From positions 1 to 5,493 of the forward strand of contig WGCB01000719.1 in assembly GCA_015494005.1 (NCBI GenBank): DNA of 5,493 bases. Reading direction: 5' to 3'. Of the stretch, positions 1 to 4,787 are shown one piece after another. The position numbers and the translations under genes were made by a program. This stretch comes from Caldilineaceae bacterium (lineage in GTDB: Bacteria; Chloroflexota; Anaerolineae; Caldilineales; Caldilineaceae). The notes under the pieces were generated by a model that had not been told where the DNA came from, made no database searches, and saw only the letters and a program-made list of their open reading frames with translations. Position 1 is the first letter of the stretch. Each line of letters starts with the position of its first letter.

Positions 1-496
1 CCTCCAGGGTCAGCACCGGCTCGTTCAGCCCCCGGGAGCGGGAGGTCGGGACAGTTTCCTTGCCGGGAACCGGGCCAGGCTCCAGGTCCTGGGGCTTGGA
101 GCGGACCGGAGGCAGCTTGCTCTCGGGCAGGATTACCGAGCGGCTCTGGCCCAGCTCGATGAAGGTGGTGATCTCCGCCTGGAGCCGGGCCAGGACCGTC
201 TCCTCTGGCCCCGCGGCCCGGGCAGGGCCAGCCAGGTCCGCGTCCGCGGCGTGGCTGTCCGCGCCGCTCAGGGCCATCTCGTCCAGGAGGAACTCGGCCT
301 GGCGCTGGAGGTTCCGGCTGGCCGGGGAGGGAGCGGCCTGGGCCTCCTGGGCCGGTGCAGACCCGGACTGCTCCTTCTTCCCCCGGCTGGTCTTCCCTCG
401 GCTGGTCCGCCGGGTGCGACGGCGCGCCCTGGCCTTCTCGGGCTTGGGCTCAGAGTTGGATTGGGGGTCGGACTCGGACTTGGATCGCTTGGTCAT
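1..496 (-). CDS. Hypothetical protein, 5' part only, disordered basic N-terminus
   Basis: This reading frame is open from an ATG at 494-496 (read on the minus strand) to the left edge, giving 165 codons with no stop, so the C-terminal part lies outside the window. I do not recognise the family. Residues 1-60 are low complexity: Ser/Glu/Pro/Lys first, then a strongly basic cluster at about 22-41 (KARARRRTRR followed by the repeated unit TSRGK), then Ala/Gln/Pro. Residues 61-75 (RNLQRQAEFLLDEMA) and 101-117 (VLARLQAEITTFIELGQ) look helical and amphipathic. Residues 128-155 are Pro-rich again. There is no signal peptide or membrane segment. Codon choice (CTG, CTC, GCC, GAG) matches the real genes downstream, which supports coding. 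The basic cluster could bind nucleic acid, but that is only inference. No strong ribosome binding site is visible. It is transcribed divergently from rpmH, a position often held by dnaA, but the visible sequence shows no DnaA features. Confidence 0.6.
   Translation of the reverse strand, partial: MTKRSKSESDPQSNSEPKPEKARARRRTRRTSRGKTSRGKKEQSGSAPAQEAQAAPSPASRNLQRQAEFLLDEMALSGADSHAADADLAGPARAAGPEETVLARLQAEITTFIELGQSRSVILPESKLPPVRSKPQDLEPGPVPGKETVPTSRSRGLNEPVLTLE
377..406. repeat. 15-bp tandem direct repeat, two copies
   Basis: Positions 377-391 and 392-406 are adjacent copies of a 15-base unit that differ at one base (c383 versus t398). They encode the two TSRGK units (residues 31-40) of the minus-strand hypothetical protein. 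Because the unit is a multiple of three, its copy number can change without a frameshift. Confidence 0.8.
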
Positions 497-597
497 GGTG
501 GTTGGCTTTCTGGCATTGGGCCTGGCAGTGGACGGGCCATCGCGCTGCGGGGGCTTGGAGCACCAAACAGAACGTCTGTGCCCCGATTTCCCCTGAA

Positions 598-606
598 ACT
601 ATACCA
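598..606 (-). promoter_or_regulatory. Possible extended -10 promoter for the minus-strand gene
   Basis: Read on the minus strand, this is TGGTATAGT, an extended -10 (TG, one base, TATAGT). The hexamer matches TATAAT at five of six positions. There is no convincing -35 box 16-18 bases upstream. Initiation near position 591 would give a leader of about 95 bases before the ATG at 496. One short motif of this kind can arise by chance, so this is a weak call. Confidence 0.3.
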
Positions 607-715
607 CATCCCCGGCCATCGCGCACACGAAAACGGGCCAGGGCCAGGCCAGGACGGGTGCAGGCTCCCTCGCTCGTCGCCCCCAGAGACGGAGGGGGTG
701 AAAAGCCCGGCAAAT

Positions 716-745
716 TTGACACGCCTCGTCGCTAGCACGTATAAT
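716..745 (+). promoter_or_regulatory. Consensus sigma70/SigA promoter of the rpmH operon
   Basis: TTGACA at 716-721 and TATAAT at 740-745 both match the housekeeping sigma consensus at all six positions and are separated by 18 bases. The bases just upstream (GTGAAAAG and CAAAT around 699-715) are locally A-rich in a GC-rich background and could act as a weak UP element. Transcription is expected to start near 751-754, leaving a leader of about 160 bases before rpmH. A strong constitutive promoter fits the high demand for a ribosomal protein gene. Confidence 0.88.
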
Positions 746-762
746 GTTCGCTTAGGAGTGTG

Positions 763-822
763 CCCAAGAGCGGCGCCCTCTGGGCCGAAACGAAGGGCAT
801 CCCCCCTGGGATTTCGGTTTTT
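763..822 (+). promoter_or_regulatory. Two tandem hairpins plus T5 in the rpmH leader, attenuator-like
   Basis: Hairpin 1 pairs CCC(A)AGAG at 763-770 with CTCTGGG at 778-784, with one bulged A and loop 771-777. Hairpin 2 starts at the next base. It pairs CCGAA at 785-789 with TTCGG at 813-817, then ATCCC at 799-803 with GGGAT at 808-812, with a nine-base bulge at 790-798 and a four-base loop. Five T follow directly at 818-822, as in a factor-independent terminator. The structure lies about 90 bases before the rpmH start, inside the predicted leader. It could attenuate transcription or set RNA stability. I recognise no known riboswitch or ribosomal-protein leader family here, and the large bulge weakens the terminator reading. 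Confidence 0.4.
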
Positions 823-911
823 GAACGTTGCGTACACCCGCCGCTCAGGATCTGGCTTGGCCCCGGTCAGGGTAGCGGAATCCATACAGCAGTCTGCAAG
901 GAGTGTGTGTC

Positions 912-1079
912 ATGCCCAAGCGAACCTGGCAACCCAAAGTCCGCCGTCGTCTTCGTGTCCACGGATTCCGCAAGCGCATGCGGACCCCAGGCGGGCGCAA
1001 TGTGCTGAAGCGACGTCGATTGAAGGGGCGCAAGAACCTGTCCGTTCGGCTGAGCATCCGCAAGTCCGTTCGTTCTTGA
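912..1079 (+). CDS. rpmH: 50S ribosomal protein bL34
   Basis: The gene encodes 55 residues of the small basic large-subunit protein bL34, which binds 23S rRNA. It starts [10 protein letters not shown] and carries the family core HGFRKRM (residues 17-23), GGRNVL (27-32) and KGRKNLSV (38-45). Nearly 40% of the residues are Arg or Lys. The ATG is supported by AAGGAG at 898-903, eight bases upstream. The usual family length is about 44-47 residues. Here about eight extra residues (LSIRKSVRS region) follow the normal end. It is the first gene after the consensus promoter and leader, and is followed by rnpA after 73 bases, the standard bacterial pairing. It is too short and too conserved to be anything else. 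Confidence 0.97.
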   Translation: MPKRTWQPKVRRRLRVHGFRKRMRTPGGRNVLKRRRLKGRKNLSVRLSIRKSVRS

Positions 1080-1103
1080 CCGGGTTTCCCCGGGTGGGCC
1101 CTG

Positions 1104-1118
1104 GCCCATCCCATGGGC
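1104..1118 (+). other. Hairpin between rpmH and rnpA
   Basis: GCCCAT at 1104-1109 pairs with ATGGGC at 1113-1118 around a CCC loop. An overlapping alternative pairs TGGGCC with GGCCCA just upstream. No T-run follows, so it is not an intrinsic terminator. It could mark a processing or stability point that lets bL34 be made in excess of RnpA, but that is inference. Confidence 0.35.
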
Positions 1119-1152
1119 GGCTGATCCCAGGCCGTACAGGTGCCATGTCCGC

Positions 1153-1512
1153 GTGAAACGCCGCTACCGACTGCGAGACAATCGCCGTTTCCAGGAAGTG
1201 CGACGGCGAGGGCGTTGCTACAGAGATCGACTGGCCGTCCTCTGCGTACTGCCCAACAATCTGCCTCACAGTCGTTTTGGATTTTCTGTGAGCCGGCGCA
1301 TCGGCAACGCGGTGGTGCGCAATCGGGTGAAGCGCCGTATGCGAGAGGCAGTACGCCTGCGAATGCATGAGATCGCTCCTGGCCACGACCTGGTGTTCAT
1401 CGCACGCACGCCGATCCGGGATGCCGATTTCCATGAGATCGACGTCGCATGCGCCCGCCTGCTTCGGCGGGCGTCTTTGTTGCTCCAGGCCCCATCGGCC
1501 AGGGCAGGTTGA
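1153..1512 (+). CDS. rnpA: Ribonuclease P protein component
   Basis: This is the 119-residue protein subunit of RNase P, which helps the catalytic RNA (RnpB) bind precursor tRNA and remove its 5' leader. The start is GTG at 1153, giving the family-typical N-terminus [18 protein letters not shown] at 1138-1142 is a modest ribosome binding site, and no in-frame ATG lies nearby upstream. The family signature is clear: [20 protein letters not shown] spans 42-61, with the RNR motif at 56-58 and continuing KRRMRE to 65. GHDLVFIAR (77-85) and the Cys/Ala/Leu helix near 98-110 form the usual C-terminal half. Length is normal (about 110-130). It follows rpmH and precedes yidD by 19 bases, so co-transcription is expected. 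A terminator-like hairpin lies inside its last 60 bases (1452-1480). Confidence 0.95.
   Translation: MKRRYRLRDNRRFQEVRRRGRCYRDRLAVLCVLPNNLPHSRFGFSVSRRIGNAVVRNRVKRRMREAVRLRMHEIAPGHDLVFIARTPIRDADFHEIDVACARLLRRASLLLQAPSARAG
1452..1480 (+). terminator. Terminator-like hairpin inside the rnpA 3' end
   Basis: CGCCCGCC at 1452-1459 pairs perfectly with GGCGGGCG at 1466-1473 around the six-base loop TGCTTC, followed by TCTTTGT. This is an 8-bp GC-only stem with a short, interrupted T tract. It lies within coding sequence (residues about 100-109 of RnpA), so translating ribosomes would normally mask it. It may cause partial termination before yidD-yidC-jag when rnpA translation is poor, or it may simply reflect GC-rich coding. 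Confidence 0.35.
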
Positions 1513-1531
1513 AACGATTCCGAGACCGACC

Positions 1532-1741
1532 ATGCGAGCCATCATCTTAGCACTCATTCGATTTTACCAACGAGCCATCTCTCCCCTGCTGGGCAGCAAC
1601 TGCCGTTACTACCCCACTTGCTCCCATTACACCTACCAGGCCATCGAGAAGTACGGCGTGGCCAAGGGAGGATGGATGGGGGTCAAGCGGATCTCCCGCT
1701 GCCATCCCTGGCACCCCGGTGGCATCGATCCCGTGCCCTGA
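1532..1741 (+). CDS. yidD: Membrane protein insertion efficiency factor YidD
   Basis: This gene encodes a 69-residue YidD, a small membrane-associated protein that assists YidC-dependent insertion of inner-membrane proteins. An N-terminal hydrophobic/amphipathic helix (residues 2-20) runs into [10 protein letters not shown] (11-20). The family motif [11 protein letters not shown] follows at 23-33, then KGGWMG at 45-50, RCHP at 56-59, and the terminal GGIDPVP at 63-69. The conserved cysteines are at 24, 30 and 57. Length is typical (about 70-85). The ATG at 1532 is chosen because the conserved N-terminus begins there and the frame upstream belongs to rnpA read out of phase. The ribosome binding site is weak (CGAGA, 1521-1525), so translation may depend on coupling to rnpA, which ends 19 bases upstream. 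Confidence 0.95.
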   Translation: MRAIILALIRFYQRAISPLLGSNCRYYPTCSHYTYQAIEKYGVAKGGWMGVKRISRCHPWHPGGIDPVP

Positions 1742-1806
1742 CCGGCCCGGCGCCCTGCCCCTGGCCTGCGACCTTCTCTGCTGCGAGCGGAGTTCTCGAT
1801 CCTTTT

Positions 1807-1812
1807 GAGGAG
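1807..1812 (+). promoter_or_regulatory. Ribosome binding site that fixes the yidC start
   Basis: GAGGAG lies six bases before the GTG at 1819. It supports that GTG over the ATG at 1618, which opens the same frame further upstream inside yidD. The lipoprotein signal peptide beginning at the GTG agrees. Confidence 0.8.
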
Positions 1813-1818
1813 ACCGAC

Positions 1819-2829
1819 GTGAAACGAAAGCATCTTCTGTTATTCTTCGTCCTGATCATCGCTGCCCTGGCCCTAAGCGGCTGCGGCGTCTCCCGGGAGG
1901 GAGTGGACGTGCTCACCACCCCTCCGGAAGGCCTCTGGCAGACCCTGGTGGTCTGGCCCATGGCCAAGGCGCTGATCTGGCTCTACGACATCCTGTCCGG
2001 GATTGGGGTCCCCTACGCGTGGGGCTTCGCCATCATCCTCTTCACCATCATCATCAAGATCATCACCTTCCCCCTCACCCTGACCCAGATCCGGGGGATG
2101 CAGGCCCAGCGAGAGCTCCAGCCCAAGCTCCAGGAGATCCAGAAGAAGTACGGCAAGAACCGGGAGAAGCTGGCCCAGGAGCAGATGAAGCTCTACCAGG
2201 AAGCAGGGGTCAACCCACTGAGCGGCTGCCTGCCCATGGTGATCCAGATGCCCATCCTCTTCGGCCTCTACTCGGCCCTGGTGGCCATCGGCCCCCGGCT
2301 GGCGGACGCCCGCTTTTTCTGGATCCCCGACCTGAGCTTCCCCCAGTTCCGGGAGGGGCTGAGCTGGATCAGCCAGGCCTTCAACGCCGGTGACTACGGC
2401 ACCCTGGCCGCCTATCTCGTCCTGCCGGCCTTCCTCATGATCACCCAGGTCTTCATGCAGAAAATGACCACCCCGGCCAGCCCCACCGGAGACGAGGGCC
2501 AGGCCGGGATGATGAAGCAGATGACTGTCATGATGACCCTCATGTTCGGCTTCTTCACCCTGCAGGTGCCGGCTGGTTTGACCCTCTACTGGGTGACCAG
2601 CAACCTGCTCCAGCTCCTCCAGCAGTGGGCCATCATGCGGATGCATCCCGTCACTGTGGAGGCGACAGCCAACGGGAAGGCGGGCAAGACCATCGAAGGG
2701 ACGGCCAGCGTGGTGTCCAAGGCGGAGCCATCCACCAGCGAGAACGGCGCGGAGGCCAAGGGCGATGCCTCGGCAGGGGCCCAGCAGCGGAAGTCAAAAC
2801 GTTCTCGCCGCCAGCGAAAAAGGAAGTAG
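1819..2829 (+). CDS. yidC: Membrane protein insertase YidC, Oxa1/YidC/Alb3 family, lipoprotein type
   Basis: YidC inserts and folds membrane proteins, alone or with SecYEG. This 336-residue form starts at GTG 1819. Basic residues (KRKH) and a hydrophobic stretch (6-19) end in the lipobox LSGC with Cys22, so a lipid-modified mature N-terminus is likely. There is no large periplasmic P1 domain, as in Gram-positive and plastid homologues. Likely membrane segments are at about 41-60, 67-88, 136-157, 194-214 and 236-273. A cytoplasmic coiled-coil hairpin lies between the first two (about 94-127, QPKLQEIQKKYG). Conserved motifs include PLTLTQ (85-90), AGVNPLSGCLPM (129-140) and PAGLTLYW (251-258). 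The groove position that is Arg in E. coli and B. subtilis appears to be Lys80. The last 80 residues are polar and end in the basic tail RKSKRSRRQRKRK, typical of ribosome-binding tails. It sits 77 bases after yidD; a 7-bp hairpin with one G-T pair at 1776-1792 lies in the gap. Confidence 0.96.
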   Translation: MKRKHLLLFFVLIIAALALSGCGVSREGVDVLTTPPEGLWQTLVVWPMAKALIWLYDILSGIGVPYAWGFAIILFTIIIKIITFPLTLTQIRGMQAQRELQPKLQEIQKKYGKNREKLAQEQMKLYQEAGVNPLSGCLPMVIQMPILFGLYSALVAIGPRLADARFFWIPDLSFPQFREGLSWISQAFNAGDYGTLAAYLVLPAFLMITQVFMQKMTTPASPTGDEGQAGMMKQMTVMMTLMFGFFTLQVPAGLTLYWVTSNLLQLLQQWAIMRMHPVTVEATANGKAGKTIEGTASVVSKAEPSTSENGAEAKGDASAGAQQRKSKRSRRQRKRK

Positions 2830-2832
2830 ACG

Positions 2833-3729
2833 ATGAGCAGCCAAAGCTACGAATTCAGCGCCAAAACCGTGGATCTGGCCATCGAGCAGGGCTTGAGAGA
2901 GCTGGGTCTGAGCCGGGATCAGGTGGAGATCCAGGTGATCACCGAAGGCAGCCGGGGGCTCTTCGGGCTGGGCAGCACCGACGCCCGGGTGCGCATCATC
3001 CCCAAGCCTGAGCCGGTCCCCGAGACGGAGCCTCAGCCCGAAGCTGCGGCCCAGGAGACCGCCCCGGAGCCCGCAGCCCAGGTCCGGGAGCCGGCGGAGG
3101 AAGTCGCCCCAGAGATGGCGCCGGAGGCCGCAGGGGCAACCGAAGCAGGGGAAACCGAGGCCGTGACCGAAACCGGGGCCGAAACCGAGCGCGAGGAAGC
3201 CACCGAGGAAGCACCCGCCCCAGAGGAGGCCGAACCGGCCGCCCCCGAAGAGTTCGGTCCGGAGCAGGTGAAGGAGCTGGCCACGGAACTCCTGGCGGAG
3301 ATGCTCCAGCTCATGGGCATCCGGGCCCAGGTGGTGGCGGAATGGGCCGAGCCCACCGAGGAGCAGAGCGAGCCGCCCCTGCTCCTGGACATCCGCGGGG
3401 AGAACCTGGGGGTGCTCATCGGCCGCCATGGGGAGACCCTGGGCAGCATCCAGTACCTGGTGCGCTTGATGATCAACCAGCGCACCCACCGCTGGCACAA
3501 CATCGTGGTGGACGTGGACCAGTACAAGGCCCGCCGCGCGGAACGCTTGGCCCAGATGGCCCGGCGCATGGCCGAGCAGGTGGTCCGCACCGGCCGTCCC
3601 GTCTCTCTGGAGCCCATGCCCCCCGCGGATCGGCGCCTGATCCACCTGGCTCTGCGGGATCACGAGCAGGTCTACACCGAGAGCACCGGGGAAGGGGAGC
3701 GGCGCAAGGTCCAGATCCTGCCCAAGTAG
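2833..3729 (+). CDS. khpB: RNA-binding protein KhpB/Jag (Jag_N, KH and R3H domains)
   Basis: This 298-residue single-strand nucleic acid binding protein is the Jag/KhpB type, which with KhpA affects cell elongation and division and small-RNA biology in Gram-positive bacteria. Three parts are visible. The Jag_N domain (about 5-56) carries the signature RGLFGLG at 41-47. An acidic Ala/Glu/Pro/Thr linker spans about 57-142. A KH domain (about 180-228) has the GxxG loop GRHG at 197-200. An R3H domain (about 230-298) has its Arg-x3-His motif at R267 and H271. The ATG follows the yidC stop by three bases, with AGGAAG at 2821-2826 inside the yidC end, so translational coupling is likely. The linker is longer than in short homologues and looks disordered, but Jag linkers vary widely. 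A strong terminator follows 39 bases after the stop. Confidence 0.95.
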   Translation: MSSQSYEFSAKTVDLAIEQGLRELGLSRDQVEIQVITEGSRGLFGLGSTDARVRIIPKPEPVPETEPQPEAAAQETAPEPAAQVREPAEEVAPEMAPEAAGATEAGETEAVTETGAETEREEATEEAPAPEEAEPAAPEEFGPEQVKELATELLAEMLQLMGIRAQVVAEWAEPTEEQSEPPLLLDIRGENLGVLIGRHGETLGSIQYLVRLMINQRTHRWHNIVVDVDQYKARRAERLAQMARRMAEQVVRTGRPVSLEPMPPADRRLIHLALRDHEQVYTESTGEGERRKVQILPK

Positions 3730-3742
3730 GCTGGAGACCAGT

Positions 3743-3771
3743 TTGCTCAAAAGCCCAACAGAACATAGAAT
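3743..3771 (+). promoter_or_regulatory. Possible promoter for the kinase-parA unit, overlapping the terminator
   Basis: TTGCTC at 3743-3748 matches TTGACA at three positions. TAGAAT at 3766-3771 matches TATAAT at five, and the spacer is 17 bases. Initiation would fall near 3778, inside the left arm of the terminator hairpin, so such transcripts would lack most of that arm and could not form the full stem. No better promoter is visible in 3730-3875. The -35 is poor, so this is tentative. Confidence 0.3.
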
Positions 3772-3800
3772 AACCCCACCGGTCCGGGTGGGGTTATTTT
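3769..3800 (+). terminator. Intrinsic terminator after khpB
   Basis: AATAACCCCACC at 3769-3780 pairs perfectly over 12 bp with GGTGGGGTTATT at 3787-3798 around the loop GGTCCG. The descending arm ends in TTATTTT. The AT-rich stem base with a CCCC/GGGG core is typical of a factor-independent terminator. The A-rich left flank gives the minus strand a U-rich end as well, so it may act in both directions. It separates the rpmH-khpB run from the kinase-parA unit. Confidence 0.9.
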
Positions 3801-3875
3801 GTGGGCCGAGAACCCCCTGCACAGCGCTGGCCCGCCCTCTCCATCCGCCCAACCAACACGCCCGTGGAACATCCC

Positions 3876-4781
3876 ATGCCCGACACCCGTCCGCAAGCCC
3901 CACAGCAGGGCGACTTTCAACCCGTTGATTTCCTGGCCATTGGCCACGTGACCCGTGACTTGCTCACCAACGATCCCGAGAGCAGCGACTACACCCTGGG
4001 CGGCACCGTCAGCTTCGCCGCGGTGACCGCGGTGCGTCTGGGCCGTCATCCCACCGTGATCACCCGGGCCGGCCCGGACGTGGACCTCTCCCCCCTGCCC
4101 GAGGAGGCCCGGGTCCTGGCCCTGCCCAGCCCGGTGACCACCACCTTCGCCAACATCTACACCGAGGACGGGCGCATCCAGTACTGCTACGCCACGGCCC
4201 TGCCCATCCGGGCGGCGGACATCCCAGCGGAGCTGCGCCGCCCGCGCATCGTGCTCCTGGGTCCCATCGCCAACGAGATCGAGCCGGACGTGGCCGCCAT
4301 TTTCCCCGAGGGCACCCGGGTGGGCGCGGTGCCCCAGGGTTGGATGCGGGCCTGGGACGAGACGGGCCGGGTCCACAGCCAGCCCTGGAAGACCGCGGAC
4401 CAGATCCTCCCCCACCTGGACGTGCTGGTCCTCTCCTTGGAGGACATCGACTACGACCTGGGCCGCCTGGAGCCTTTCGTCCAGCAGGTGCCCATCGTGG
4501 TGGTGACGGAATACCGCAACGGCAGCACCGTCTATCAACTCCAGGCGGACGGCACGGTGCAGGCCACGCCCATCCCGCCTCGGCCGGCCAATGAGGTGGA
4601 CCCCACCGGCGCCGGGGACATCTTCGCCACCGCCTTCCTCCTGCGTCTGGAGGAGACCGGGGATCCCCTGCACGCGGCCCGCTACGCCAACGTCACCGCC
4701 TCCTTCGGCGTGGAGGCCCCGGGGATCCAGGGCATCCCCACCCACCAGCAGGTCATGGAGTATCTGGAGCGCCACGGATAG
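3876..4781 (+). CDS. PfkB-family carbohydrate kinase, substrate unknown
   Basis: This 301-residue protein of the ribokinase/PfkB fold transfers phosphate from ATP to a sugar, nucleoside or polyol hydroxyl. The N-terminal part has the strand and turn VDFLAIGHVTRD (17-28) and the Gly-Gly substrate motif LGGTVSFAA (41-49). Strands and turn VITRAGPDVD (61-70) and the lid-like TTTFANIYTEDGR (88-100) follow. The PfkB signature VDPTGAGD is at 241-248, with Asp248 the expected catalytic base and GAG the anion hole. Length is normal for the family. ATG 3876 is preferred because it begins just before the fold. GTG 3864 in the same frame is possible (four more residues), whereas GTG 3801 abuts the terminator and is unlikely. 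The ribosome binding site is weak (GTGGA, 3864-3868). The layout faintly recalls plant inositol kinase-type PfkB proteins, but the substrate cannot be read from sequence. It ends six bases before parA, suggesting one transcript. Confidence 0.88.
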   Translation: MPDTRPQAPQQGDFQPVDFLAIGHVTRDLLTNDPESSDYTLGGTVSFAAVTAVRLGRHPTVITRAGPDVDLSPLPEEARVLALPSPVTTTFANIYTEDGRIQYCYATALPIRAADIPAELRRPRIVLLGPIANEIEPDVAAIFPEGTRVGAVPQGWMRAWDETGRVHSQPWKTADQILPHLDVLVLSLEDIDYDLGRLEPFVQQVPIVVVTEYRNGSTVYQLQADGTVQATPIPPRPANEVDPTGAGDIFATAFLLRLEETGDPLHAARYANVTASFGVEAPGIQGIPTHQQVMEYLERHG

Positions 4782-4787
4782 GCCGCC

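Larger units (their letters stand above)
497..911. other. Divergent intergenic region between the unknown gene and rpmH
   Basis: This 415-base stretch has no convincing gene. It holds a weak extended -10 candidate on the minus strand at 598-606, GGCCAG-type short repeats around 637-653, and an inverted repeat at 678-700 (C-rich arm 678-684, G-rich arm 694-700, one G-T pair). The main + strand promoter is at 716-745, two leader hairpins lie at 763-817, and the rpmH ribosome binding site AAGGAG is at 898-903. I looked for DnaA boxes (TTATCCACA type) and an AT-rich unwinding element and saw neither, so there is no evidence that this is a replication origin. Confidence 0.7.

Noticed and set aside
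758..911. Possible leader peptide starting at GTG 758 or 760 with AGGAG at 754-758
   Set aside because: The AGGAG overlaps or touches the GTG, so the spacing is wrong for ribosome binding, and the predicted transcript starts at about the same place.
497..911. Replication origin (oriC) next to rpmH
   Set aside because: No TTATCCACA-type DnaA boxes or AT-rich unwinding region were found. The nearest match, at 600-608, differs at three positions.
251..1156. A 301-codon + strand open frame crossing the intergenic region and rpmH
   Set aside because: It runs antisense through the unknown gene, across the consensus promoter and through rpmH in another frame, so it is not a plausible protein.
1618..1818. 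Longer yidC start at ATG 1618
   Set aside because: It would overlap yidD by 124 bases and put 67 non-conserved residues before a clear lipoprotein signal peptide. GTG 1819 has a good ribosome binding site.
1873..2646. A 257-codon minus-strand open frame opposite yidC
   Set aside because: It has very high His, Asp, Gly and Glu content with no motif and is fully antisense to a well-supported insertase gene.
3801..3875. Longer kinase start at GTG 3801
   Set aside because: It lies immediately after the terminator hairpin with no ribosome binding site, and the added 25 residues show no part of the PfkB fold.
2794..3903. A 369-codon minus-strand open frame opposite khpB
   Set aside because: It is a shadow of khpB. 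Its composition (Leu/Gly/Arg-rich low complexity) mirrors the acidic linker read backwards.
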